A stretch of 64,000 nucleotides of DNA, from NCBI RefSeq assembly GCF_030268685.1, contig NZ_BSRQ01000005.1, forward strand, positions 365,617-429,616, given 5' to 3'. This DNA is from Microtetraspora sp. NBRC 13810. Lineage in GTDB: Bacteria; Actinomycetota; Actinomycetes; Streptosporangiales; Streptosporangiaceae. Below are positions 8,326-15,924 of this stretch, in pieces. Each line of letters opens with the position of its first letter. Within the stretch, counting starts at the first letter, position 1. The position numbers were made by a program, and so were the translations under genes. The notes below the pieces were generated by a model that was not told where the DNA came from, did not search any database, and was given only the letters and a program-made list of their open reading frames with translations.

Positions 8326-8910
8326 ATGCCGTTGAACACGCCTGAACCGCCGGGACGGATTCGCGACGAAACGCGCTCCCATCTCGGCCAAATCGCCAGA
8401 GCCAGCGGAGACGGCCCGAAACTGCTGGGCGAGATCGCCCCGGATGACGTGGAGGTGTCCACCCCACACCGGGTGTTCGCACTGCTCGTCCGAGACATCG
8501 AGAACGACGGCGGCCTGGAAAAGGCGCAGCCGGTGGGCTGGCGATTCCTGCTGGAGTCCGGCGGCAAGGTGCTCGCCGGCGCCGAGATCTCCGAAACGCC
8601 GGAACGCACTTTCCCGCCAACGTTCTATAAAGGCTCATCCGTTGGAGCCACCGCGACCGCGGTCAAAGCCGCACGAGCCCTGCCGCAGCTTCAACTGGCC
8701 GGGTTCGACCTCCGGCTCCTGCGGATCCCCGAGCTCTACCAGACTGCCCTGTGGTTGCACTCACCCAACACCGACCTGCTCATACCGCTGGCACCCTCCC
8801 CGATCGGGCGCGAGGGCCAGGTCACACCACCACCGGTGTTCTTCCGAGAACTCACCGCCCGTGCCCAGGACTACAGAGCCCGCCAGCCCCGCGACCGGGA
8901 GTCGGCCTGA
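8326..8910 (+). CDS. Protease-linked protein of unknown family
   Basis: I do not recognise this 194-aa protein. It has no signal peptide, membrane helix or cysteines. The middle (about 65-125) alternates beta-like and helical segments (WRFLLESGGKVLAGAEI; GATATAVKAARALPQL), and the end is Pro- and Arg-rich. The ATG at 8326 has AGGGAG eight bases upstream. It sits 17 bases after the papain-like protease on the same strand, so the two are almost certainly co-transcribed. It could be the protease's substrate, inhibitor or targeting partner; nothing in the sequence decides this. Confidence 0.75.
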   Translation: MPLNTPEPPGRIRDETRSHLGQIARASGDGPKLLGEIAPDDVEVSTPHRVFALLVRDIENDGGLEKAQPVGWRFLLESGGKVLAGAEISETPERTFPPTFYKGSSVGATATAVKAARALPQLQLAGFDLRLLRIPELYQTALWLHSPNTDLLIPLAPSPIGREGQVTPPPVFFRELTARAQDYRARQPRDRESA

Positions 8911-8970
8911 CGCAATCCGCTCACCCCTCCTGGAGGTGATCGCAAAAGACCGCGGTCGGCGTGAGCTGCT

Positions 8971-9009
8971 CTTGGGAGCGGGGGTGATTTCATCGCCCCC
9001 GCTCCCAAG
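8971..9009. terminator. Hairpin ending the protease operon
   Basis: A perfect 14-bp stem (8971-8984 with 8996-9009) has an 11-base loop and no T-run. Its place 60 bases after the operon fits a transcription stop or mRNA-stabilising hairpin. Confidence 0.6.
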
Positions 9010-9057
9010 GCCGTGGTGCCCGCGCACATCATTCCCAACCAGCCCCCGGCCGGGGGC

Positions 9058-9561
9058 TCAGCCGCTCTCGACAGCGCCGTCGTGGCAGGGACGCAATCCC
9101 CGGCCACGTCGGCGCGGGAGAAGGCGTAGCGGCCCAGGAAGTTGACGTGCTCGAACTGGATCGGCGACAGCCGCGCACATTTCCTCGGTGACCGGGAACC
9201 TCTCGCTCCGGCGGACGCACTTCGCTGATCAGCCGGGTCAGCGTGGTGATGTCCGCAGAATGCCCTCACGCAGCATGTGCACGACGGCGCGGTCGAACAA
9301 CGCCCACGGCCCCTCGATCGTCGACCACACCCGGGCGGCCAGGTAGTCGCGGACCTCCTGCTCGCGTTTGGAGAACTCGGCCAGCTCCAGCAGGTCCCGG
9401 ATCTCCCACGCGTGCTCGTAGGCGGTCTTCGGCCGACTCAGGTACCCCGGCGCGCACACCGTGTGGATGCCGATCAGGTACTCCGGCGCGCACACCGCGT
9501 GGATGCCGAGTTGCTCGGCGACGAACTCCAGCACCTCCTCCAGCACGTTGAGGGGCCGGGC
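9058..9561 (-). pseudogene. Relic of a Tn3-family transposase
   Basis: Read on the minus strand, the first part (about 9561-9240) matches the N-terminal DUF4158 region of Tn3-family transposases: FVAEQLGI, then TAYEHAWEIRDLLELAEF and REQEVRDYLAARVWST. The frame then shifts, and ITTLTRLISEVR continues in another frame. Directly after it comes the far C-terminal signature RLSPIQFEHVNFLGRYAFS in a third frame. The first ~60 residues and the whole catalytic core of several hundred residues are missing, so it is inactive. A short in-frame duplication (GIHAVCAPEYLI / GIHTVCAPGYLS) interrupts the N-terminal part. Confidence 0.8.
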
Positions 9562-9666
9562 CTCACCGCCCAAGCGGGGACCCCCATCGCCCAAGCAGGC
9601 TCCCGCACCGCCCGAGCGGGGTTCCGCACCGCCCGAGCGGGGTTCCGCACCGCCCGAGCGGGGTTC
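9562..9666. repeat. 21-bp tandem repeat, five copies
   Basis: There are five head-to-tail units of 21 bases. The last three (9604-9666) are identical, reading CGCACCGCCCGAGCGGGGTTC without its last base in the 20-base quote CGCACCGCCCGAGCGGGGTT. The array begins where the transposase relic ends and stops 24 bases from the ABC1-kinase stop codon. Confidence 0.85.
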
Positions 9667-9690
9667 CGGGCAGCCGGGGTGTGGGAGGGG

Positions 9691-11037
9691 TCAGCCGGCG
9701 ACGAGGGGCTGGGGTTCGGCGTCGGTGCCGGGGTCTTCGCTGAAACCGGGGACCCAGCGGATGACCTCGTCGCGAAAGCGGGCGGTGGTGCCGAGCTGGC
9801 ACAGCACGCCCACGCCGGCGGCGTGCACCCGGTGGATCAGGACGTAGGACGGGGGCAGGTTGAGCTGGCGCACCACGTTGCCCGGACGCAGGTCGGTGGC
9901 GGTGGCCGCCTGCTGCTGGAGCCACTCGCGGCTGAAGGTGAACTCCTCCACCTGGGTGGGCTCGACGTAGGGGGCGAGGAAGGCGCGCAGGGCGTCGGCG
10001 TCGATCTCGATCTGCGGGCGGATGAACCCCTCGTCCCGCAGGCCCTGCATGACGGTCTCCATGTCGCCCTGGTTGAAGATTCGGGTGAGCTGGCCGAACA
10101 TCGGCGGGTAGCCGTCGGGGAGGCGGTTGACCGCGCCGAAGTCGAGCACGCCCAGCCGGCCGTCGGGGGTGATCCGGAAGTTGCCCGGATGCGGGTCGGC
10201 GTGCAGCATGCCGACCCGGGCGGGGGAGGAGAAGAGAAAGCGCACCAGCAGCAGCCCGGCCCGGTCACGCTGCTCCTCGGTGCCCTCGGTGATGATCCGG
10301 GACAGCGGCGTGCCCTCCAGCCACTCGGTGATGAGCACCTGCTCGTTGGCGGCGATCACGTCGGGCACGGAGAAGTCGGGATCGTCCTTGTACTCCAGGG
10401 CGAAGGCGTGCTGTGCCTCGGCCTCGTGGAAGTAGTCGAGCTCCTCGACCACCCGCTCGCGCATCTCCGCCAAAACGGCCTTGATGTCGAGACCGGGCAG
10501 CAGGACGGAGAAGAGCTTGCCGAGCCGGGCGAGCTGGTTGAAGTCGGACAGCAGCGCCTTGCCGGCCCCCGGATACTGGATCTTGACGGCCACCGTACGG
10601 CCGTCATGCCAGACCGCCTGATGCACCTGCCCGATGGAGGCGGCGGCGGTCGGCCGGTCGTCGAAGGAAAGGAAATTCTCCCGCCAGTCGTCGCCGATCT
10701 GCTCGGCGAGCACGCGGTGCACCGTCGAGACGGGCAGCGGCGGCGCGGCGTCCTGGAGCCGGGTGAGGGTCGCGCGGTAGGGCCCGGAGATCTCGGCGGG
10801 CAGCGCGGCCTCGAAGATCGAGAGCGCCTGCCCGAGCTTCATGGCGCCGCCCTTGAGCTCGCCGAGCACTTTGAAGACCTGCTCGGCCGTGCGCTGCTGG
10901 ATCTCCTGGGCGACGATCTCGGCCGACTTGCCACCGATGCGTTTGCCCAGGCCCATGGCCGTCCGGCCGGCGAACCCGAGGGGAAGGGTCGCCAGCTTGG
11001 CGGATCGCGTCACGGCGCGGTGTGGAAGGTCACTCAT
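9691..11037 (-). CDS. ABC1/AarF-family atypical kinase
   Basis: This UbiB/AarF-like protein kinase-fold ATPase (448 aa) shows the family KxGQ motif (MKLGQALS, about 65-72), the Ala-rich loop AAASIGQVH replacing the Gly-rich loop, VAVKIQYPG with the ATP-binding lysine, HADPHPGNF as catalytic loop and VLDFGA as metal-binding motif. The family supports isoprenoid quinone metabolism or lipid handling in bacteria; the exact role in actinomycetes is unknown. The ATG at 11037 follows a GTG at 11040 and neither has a strong ribosome-binding site. It forms part of a conserved neighbourhood with the ThiF-like gene, whiB7 and uvrD2, here broken by the transposon island. Confidence 0.9.
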   Translation of the reverse strand: MSDLPHRAVTRSAKLATLPLGFAGRTAMGLGKRIGGKSAEIVAQEIQQRTAEQVFKVLGELKGGAMKLGQALSIFEAALPAEISGPYRATLTRLQDAAPPLPVSTVHRVLAEQIGDDWRENFLSFDDRPTAAASIGQVHQAVWHDGRTVAVKIQYPGAGKALLSDFNQLARLGKLFSVLLPGLDIKAVLAEMRERVVEELDYFHEAEAQHAFALEYKDDPDFSVPDVIAANEQVLITEWLEGTPLSRIITEGTEEQRDRAGLLLVRFLFSSPARVGMLHADPHPGNFRITPDGRLGVLDFGAVNRLPDGYPPMFGQLTRIFNQGDMETVMQGLRDEGFIRPQIEIDADALRAFLAPYVEPTQVEEFTFSREWLQQQAATATDLRPGNVVRQLNLPPSYVLIHRVHAAGVGVLCQLGTTARFRDEVIRWVPGFSEDPGTDAEPQPLVAG

Positions 11038-11184
11038 CACGGCCCGCGGTGTGACTCTGCGGGATGCCCGATGGAGACACCGCTCCCTCCCTTCACTCCT
11101 TCGCTCTCACTGTTGGCGGGCACGGCCCCGTGCCCCCCGATCGTGAGGCCCGTCGGCGTGAGCAGCCGACCCGACCATTCTTAG

Positions 11185-12336
11185 CTATGCGAACTGCTTT
11201 CGGGAACAGCCACATTTGGGGTGCAAACTCCAGGATCGACGCCTCCATCCCCAATCAGGCAGTACATCCAGTGTGCCGTTGGTCACAGCATCCTTGGTAC
11301 CGTCGAGCCAGCCGAGGGCGTGGCCCGCTGCGGCCGCGGCGATTTCGGTGCCCTGCACAGTGCCGCAGGCGACCTCTCCCACCGGGTATCCGCCCAGCCT
11401 GGCGCTCACCGCCGGCCAGGTCGGATCACGGTCCCGCCGGATGAGGTCGACGCACCCCAAGCATGCCGTACGCCCCGGCAGCACGAGTGGGCCGACCGAT
11501 CCGCAGCCCTCGAAGGCCGACACCAGCAGATGCGGCACCCCCGCCTCGACGAGCGCCCGCGGCAGCAGCCCGTCGAGGGGCTCCACCGGGGCGAGGATCG
11601 CCAGGTCGGGCGGGGGAGCGCCGTCGGCGGGATGGGAGGCGCGCTCGCCGGTCCAGGCGTTGACGCTGGGGGCGAGGCGCGTGGCCACCGCCGCCGCGCC
11701 GTCCTGCCGGGTGCCGCCGACCTCCGCCCAGGTCAGGCCGCCGGGCACGACGTCCTGCGGCTGGACGGGGGAGGGGTCCACCACGCACAGGTGGCCGATG
11801 CCGGCCGCGGCGAGCAGGGCGACGATCTGCGCGCCCAGCCGGCCCGCGCCGTACACCCGCACCTGGGTGGCGCGGCGCCGGGTCAGCAGGCCGAGGCCGC
11901 CGTCGGTGGTGCCGGGGTCGAGGGACAGCGCGTCGAGGTCGGGCCTGAGCCGGTCGCGCTCGGCCACGCCGAGCGAGCGCAGCGGCACGGGGGCGGTCGC
12001 CGCGTCCTCCACCACGCCGCGCCTGATCAGCATGTCCAGCAGGGTGCGCGCCTGATCCTCGCCGAGGCCCTCGGCGGCGGCGTGGCCGATCACCTGGCGC
12101 AGGTCGCGGGTGCCGTCGAGCCCTTCGATGACCCGGAGCACGACGGGCTCCAGGTCGTGCAGCACGACGGCCCGGCGCGGGTGCACGCCGAACTGCAGGG
12201 TGCGGCTGTCCCGCGCGAAGCGGCGCAGCGCGGGTTTCAACCTCGGCCGCGCGATCTCCTCATGGGGCCGGGGCGCCCGCTCGCGAGTCTCCGAGGGGTC
12301 TGGTGTGCGTGGCAGGGGGACGGTGGGCCGGGGCAT
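11185..12336 (-). CDS. ThiF/cyclodehydratase-like adenylyltransferase-fold protein
   Basis: The product (383 aa) has a winged-helix-like N-terminal part (about 20-125) followed by a ThiF/E1-like Rossmann domain (VRVYGAGRLGAQIVALLAA, about 160-178). CLGC and the C-terminal KCGCSRK form the usual two-pair zinc site. It resembles the leader-binding/cyclodehydratase proteins of azole-peptide biosynthesis, but no precursor peptide or YcaO gene is nearby, so a housekeeping role is more likely. The ATG at 12336 has GAGGAG upstream. The frame could extend to 12528, but that part is low-complexity and covers a 12-bp repeat. Divergent to the enoyl-CoA hydratase homologue. Confidence 0.8.
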   Translation of the reverse strand: MPRPTVPLPRTPDPSETRERAPRPHEEIARPRLKPALRRFARDSRTLQFGVHPRRAVVLHDLEPVVLRVIEGLDGTRDLRQVIGHAAAEGLGEDQARTLLDMLIRRGVVEDAATAPVPLRSLGVAERDRLRPDLDALSLDPGTTDGGLGLLTRRRATQVRVYGAGRLGAQIVALLAAAGIGHLCVVDPSPVQPQDVVPGGLTWAEVGGTRQDGAAAVATRLAPSVNAWTGERASHPADGAPPPDLAILAPVEPLDGLLPRALVEAGVPHLLVSAFEGCGSVGPLVLPGRTACLGCVDLIRRDRDPTWPAVSARLGGYPVGEVACGTVQGTEIAAAAAGHALGWLDGTKDAVTNGTLDVLPDWGWRRRSWSLHPKCGCSRKQFA

Positions 12337-12466
12337 CTGTGCGGCTCCTCTCGGACCGGGGACGGGGCGCGGCGCAGGGCCACTCTGGCACGCCGTACAC
12401 GGGCCCGTGGCGGCCCGCGCGCCGCCTGTGGACAACGCCGCGGGGCCGCCCCGGAGCTGTGGAAAA

Positions 12467-12529
12467 GTGGCCGACGTGGCGGACACCGTGGCGGACGCGG
12501 ACAACGTGGCGGACACCGTGGCGGACACC
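12467..12529. repeat. 12-bp tandem repeat in a divergent promoter region
   Basis: GTGGCGGACACC occurs three times exactly (12476, 12506, 12518), with shortened 9-base variants between. It lies in the 302-base gap between the ThiF-like and hydratase genes, where no gene is seen. Confidence 0.7.
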
Positions 12530-12638
12530 GTGCGCGGGCTGGAGCGGCGCCATCTGCCAGGGCTGAGGAGGACCGTGGAGACCCGGGGAGGAGATCCGCC
12601 CGGGGGCGCAGGGAGGTGGGTGGTTACGCTGCCGGAGC

Positions 12639-13424
12639 ATGAGCGAGGTTCTGATCGAGCGGCGTGACGACGGCGTGGTGTTCCTGACCCTGAACCGGCC
12701 CGAGCGGCGCAACTCCATGTCCGACGAGATGACGGCGGAGTGGCGGCGGGCCATGGCCGATCTCGCCGTGGACCGGGAGGTGCGGTGCGTGGTGGTGACC
12801 GGGGCGGGCAGCGCGTTCAGCTCCGGCGGGGACCTGTCGTGGCTGGCCGAGCGCGGCGAGGAGAGCGTGCCCGCCCTGCGGGACCGGATGCTGGGCTTCT
12901 ACCGTTCCTGGCTGGCGATCGCGGAGCTGGAGGTGCCCACCATCGCCGCGGTGAACGGCGCGGCGGTCGGTGCGGGACTGTGCGTCGCGCTCGCCTGCGA
13001 CCTCGTCTACGCCGCGCGGGACGCCAAGCTGCTCGCCCCCTTCACCTCCCTCGGCCTGCACCCTGGCATGGCGGCGACGCATCTGTTGCCGCACGTCGCG
13101 GGGGTCGGCGTGGCGCGGGAGATGCTTCTCACCGGGCGTACGATGCTCGGCGCGGAGGCTGCGGAGGCGGGCCTGGTCACCCGCGCCTACCCCGGGGAGC
13201 GGCTGCTGCACGAGGTCGGGGAGATCGCCGGACGGGTCGCCGCCAACGCCCCGATCGCCACCCGGCTCACCAAGGTGGCGCTCGCCGGAGGCGGTCACCC
13301 GGACCTGGAATCCGCCCTTCGGTGGGAATCGCTCGCACAACCGGTCACCATGACGTCCGCGGATATGCGGGAAGGGATCAAGGCGCAGAGGGAACGCCGG
13401 AGACCGCGTTTCAGCGGATCATGA
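12639..13424 (+). CDS. Enoyl-CoA hydratase/isomerase-family protein
   Basis: This crotonase-fold protein (261 aa) has the CoA-binding and oxyanion regions GSAFSSGGDLSWL (about 57-69) and NGAAVGAGLCVALACDLVYA (about 107-126). The catalytic glutamates of true enoyl-CoA hydratases are both replaced: Cys lies at the Glu144-equivalent (GLCVAL) and Phe at the Glu164-equivalent (LAPFTSLGL). The Asp used by PaaG-type isomerases (IPDCGGT) is Gly here. Hydratase chemistry therefore looks unlikely; an isomerase, a thioesterase-like activity or a non-catalytic role are alternatives. The ATG at 12639 has GGAG upstream. Confidence 0.85.
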   Translation: MSEVLIERRDDGVVFLTLNRPERRNSMSDEMTAEWRRAMADLAVDREVRCVVVTGAGSAFSSGGDLSWLAERGEESVPALRDRMLGFYRSWLAIAELEVPTIAAVNGAAVGAGLCVALACDLVYAARDAKLLAPFTSLGLHPGMAATHLLPHVAGVGVAREMLLTGRTMLGAEAAEAGLVTRAYPGERLLHEVGEIAGRVAANAPIATRLTKVALAGGGHPDLESALRWESLAQPVTMTSADMREGIKAQRERRRPRFSGS

Positions 13425-13466
13425 GTCCCCTGTTAAGCCTGTGAATTCGGATATGTCGCCCCCATA

Positions 13467-13560
13467 ACCGTTCGGTACCGGTGAACATTACGCGAACGGT
13501 GACTGACCAGGGAAAACAGGACTCACCCCCTGTTGGAATTTCCTGTCTCTCGGCTACCGT
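13467..13560 (+). promoter_or_regulatory. Promoter and inverted repeat upstream of the YgjP-like gene
   Basis: ACCGTTCG (13467-13474) and CGAACGGT (13493-13500) form an 8-bp inverted repeat spaced by 18 bases. Downstream, TTGGAA (13533-13538), 16 bases, then TACCGT (13555-13560) looks like a primary-sigma promoter. Its start site would fall at the GTG at 13567, giving a leaderless mRNA. Confidence 0.45.
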
Positions 13561-13566
13561 GCATAT

Positions 13567-14082
13567 GTGCCCCCCGAGACAGTCGAGGTCCGTCGAAGTT
13601 CTCGTCGCAGGCGGACCGTTTCGGCATACCGTGACGGTGACAAGACGATCGTGCTGCTGCCCGCTGGGCTGAGCCGCACCGACGAGGAGCAATGGGTGCG
13701 CCGCATGCTCGACCGCCTTGCGGCCAAGGAGCAGCGCAGACGCCCCTCGGACGCGGAGCTGCTGGAGCGGGCCAGGGACCTGTCGACGCGCTATCTCGGC
13801 GGGAAGGCCGATCCGGTGAGCGTGCGGTGGGTGGACAACCAGCAGCACCGCTGGGGCTCCTGCACCCCGGACAACGGCACGATCAGGATCTCCACCCGGC
13901 TGAGGGGCATGCCGGCGTGGGTGGTCGACTATGTGATCATGCACGAGCTGGTGCACCTGCTGGTACCGAGCCACGGGCCGCGCTTCTGGGCGCTCGTCGA
14001 ACAGTACCCGAAGGCCGAGCGGGCGCGCGGCTTCCTCGAAGGGTTCTCGATGGCGGCCAACGGCGCGCCCGAGGAGTGCTGA
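13567..14082 (+). CDS. YgjP-like (DUF45/M48-type) metallopeptidase
   Basis: The product (171 aa) carries the zinc-peptidase motif HELVH in IMHELVHLLVPSHGPRFW (about 124-141), where the HGPRFW histidine is the third ligand, as in YgjP and SprT-like proteins. RWGSC is the other hallmark of the DUF45 family. It is expected to be a cytoplasmic peptidase of unknown substrate. The GTG start lacks a ribosome-binding site and lies at the predicted transcription start. The next gene starts 20 bases downstream, so the two form an operon. Confidence 0.85.
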   Translation: MPPETVEVRRSSRRRRTVSAYRDGDKTIVLLPAGLSRTDEEQWVRRMLDRLAAKEQRRRPSDAELLERARDLSTRYLGGKADPVSVRWVDNQQHRWGSCTPDNGTIRISTRLRGMPAWVVDYVIMHELVHLLVPSHGPRFWALVEQYPKAERARGFLEGFSMAANGAPEEC

Positions 14083-14102
14083 GCGGCGATAGCCTGCCAG
14101 GC

Positions 14103-14708
14103 GTGGAGCGAATCGCGGCCGTCCTGGTCACCTCGGCGGCAGAGCGCGCCGCGCCCCCCGGCGTCGACGCGCGGGACTTCCTGACGGCGCTGGCCGAGGA
14201 CACCTACGAGATCGTCGCCGGTCTCGACCTCGTCAGTCCCGCCGTGGTGACCACCGTGCCGGGCATCGAGGAGATCACCTGGCCGGGCACGCCCGTGCTC
14301 ACCGTGCCCGAGCTGGCGGGCGGCGCGCTGGTCAGGGCGGCGTTCGCCGCGATCGCCGACGCCCTTCCGCAGGCGGCGGAGGCGGTGCTGGTCAGCGCAG
14401 ACGCGCCCGACCTGCCGGGCCTGCTGATCGGCAAGCTCTTCCGCGCGCTCGGCAGGTCCCAGATCTCGGTCTGCCCGGCCGACGGCGGTGGCGCCGTGGC
14501 CGTCGCCGCGCGCCTGCCGTACCCGGAGTGGGCCGGCGCCGGGATGGACGACCGGGAGATCGTCCCGCTGCTGCGGGCGGCGGCGCCCGGGCCGCGCACG
14601 GTGGCCACCGGCCCCGGCTGGCACCGGCTGCGTGAGCCGGGCGACCTGCGGCTGCTCGATCCCGGCCTGGAGGGCTGGGACAACACGCGGGTGCTGCTCT
14701 CCGGCTGA
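14103..14708 (+). CDS. GT-A-fold-like protein (DUF2064-like), function unknown
   Basis: This 201-aa protein has an alternating alpha/beta pattern and the stretch AVLVSADAPDLPGLLIGKL (about 98-116). That resembles the metal-binding SDxPDLP motif of DUF2064 and molybdenum-cofactor-type nucleotidyltransferase-like proteins. The usual N-terminal KxP nucleotide motif is not seen, so activity is doubtful. The GTG at 14103 lies 20 bases after the peptidase stop; the in-frame extension upstream is a shadow of the peptidase gene. Its last ~14 codons are duplicated downstream. Confidence 0.6.
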   Translation: MERIAAVLVTSAAERAAPPGVDARDFLTALAEDTYEIVAGLDLVSPAVVTTVPGIEEITWPGTPVLTVPELAGGALVRAAFAAIADALPQAAEAVLVSADAPDLPGLLIGKLFRALGRSQISVCPADGGGAVAVAARLPYPEWAGAGMDDREIVPLLRAAAPGPRTVATGPGWHRLREPGDLRLLDPGLEGWDNTRVLLSG

Positions 14709-14769
14709 TCGCCGGGCGGAAAGGGCTGGGACAACACGCGGGTGCTGCTCACCGGCTGATCGCCGGGCG
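14671..14769. repeat. 48-bp direct tandem duplication over a gene end
   Basis: Copy 1 (14671-14718) covers the last codons and stop of the GT-A-like gene. Copy 2 (14722-14769) follows after GAA and differs at one base. It carries an untranslated second copy of the protein's tail and stop codon. Confidence 0.9.
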
Positions 14770-14776
14770 CAGGCGG

Positions 14777-15784
14777 TCAGACGGCGGGGACCCGCAGCTC
14801 GGCGAAGACCGCGCGGTGGTCGGTGCCGCGTACCGTGTGCACGCTGACCCGGCTCACCCCGCCGCGCTCGTCCATCAGCACGTGGTCGATGGTGATGAGC
14901 GCGGGCACGCCCCGGTTGGCGGGCCAGGTCGGCACCAGGCCGAGCCCCGCCCGGTCGGCCGCGTCGACGTATCCCCGGCCGAGCAGCCTGCGCATCGGCG
15001 CGTGGTCCAGGCTCGCGTTGAAGTCGCCGGCCAGCACGCGGACCCGCTCCCGCGACGGACCGGGCAGCGAGTCGAGCGCCGTCGCCCACTCCTGCACCTG
15101 CGCGCCCAGCGGCGGGTAGGGATGCACGTCCACGATCTCGACCGGGTCGCCGCCGGGAAGGGCCAGCGTGGCGGCCGGCATGTTGTGCCCGACCACCTGG
15201 AACAGGCCGTTGAGCGGGGTGAGCGGATACCTGGAGAACAGGCCGCTGCCGGCCGCGCTCCACTCGTCCTCCAGCACGCGGTGCGGCATCAGCCGTGCCA
15301 GCCCGGCCTCGTCCAGCCGTTCCACCGCGCCGGGCGTGAGCTCCTGTGCGCTCAGCACGTCCGGATCGAGCCGTTTCACCAGGTCGAGCACGGCGCCGGG
15401 ATCGGCCCGGCCGAACAGCAGGTTGAGCGTCAGCACCTTGAGCGGCCTGCCGGTCGCCGGATCCGCCGAGCCGAACGCCCGCGGCAACACACTGAGCCCC
15501 AGCGCCGCCGTGGTCACCAGCGCCACCGCGGTGGCGTACCGGTTGCGGGCCAGCGCGCCGATCAGGACGGGCAGCACGGACGCCGCCGCGACGTACGGCG
15601 TGCCGGTCATGAGCTGGGTCGTCAGTGAGCCGCGCTCCAGCCCGCCGACCCGGGCCACCGCCCAGGCGGCGAACGGCGCGACGGCCATCCAGGCGAGCGC
15701 GCCCGGCACCCGCCAGCGCCTGCGAACCGGAGTCACGATCACGCCGCCCACGGGGTCGTCGGTCTTGCCAGCCGCGATGTCCAC
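14777..15784 (-). CDS. Membrane-anchored endonuclease/exonuclease/phosphatase protein
   Basis: The product (335 aa) begins with about three membrane helices (25-105). A metal-dependent EEP domain follows, with LTLNLLFG, the metal ligand in DVLSAQE, GDFNAS, the TIDHVLMD aspartate/histidine and the terminal GTDHRAV catalytic histidine all present. The predicted topology puts the EEP domain outside the cytoplasm, which fits an extracellular phosphodiesterase or lipid phosphatase rather than a DNA-repair nuclease. The start is GTG at 15784 without a clear ribosome-binding site; an internal start near residue 14 is possible. It converges on the GT-A-like gene. Confidence 0.85.
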   Translation of the reverse strand: MDIAAGKTDDPVGGVIVTPVRRRWRVPGALAWMAVAPFAAWAVARVGGLERGSLTTQLMTGTPYVAAASVLPVLIGALARNRYATAVALVTTAALGLSVLPRAFGSADPATGRPLKVLTLNLLFGRADPGAVLDLVKRLDPDVLSAQELTPGAVERLDEAGLARLMPHRVLEDEWSAAGSGLFSRYPLTPLNGLFQVVGHNMPAATLALPGGDPVEIVDVHPYPPLGAQVQEWATALDSLPGPSRERVRVLAGDFNASLDHAPMRRLLGRGYVDAADRAGLGLVPTWPANRGVPALITIDHVLMDERGGVSRVSVHTVRGTDHRAVFAELRVPAV

Positions 15785-15924
15785 CGGTTCGCCCAGCCTC
15801 GTCTCATCAACACGTGTGCCTTGAAACTAGCGGTGCGAGGCATCCGGCGCGTAGAGGTCCCGGGAACGGTCCACCGGCGGGCCCGGCCGACGCCGCCGCC
15901 CAGTCGCCGCCGCTCAAGCGCCGC

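Noticed and set aside
9562..9666. The 21-bp array as a CRISPR
   Set aside because: The units are directly head to tail without spacers, and no cas gene is present. The arrays at 12467, 34755 and 36253 fail for the same reason.
9277..11184. A 635-codon plus-strand frame opposite the transposase relic and ABC1 kinase
   Set aside because: Both minus-strand products have clear motifs; the plus frame has none.
12337..12528. N-terminal extension of the ThiF-like protein to 12528
   Set aside because: It would add 64 low-complexity residues from the 12-bp repeat, while ATG 12336 has a GAGGAG site.
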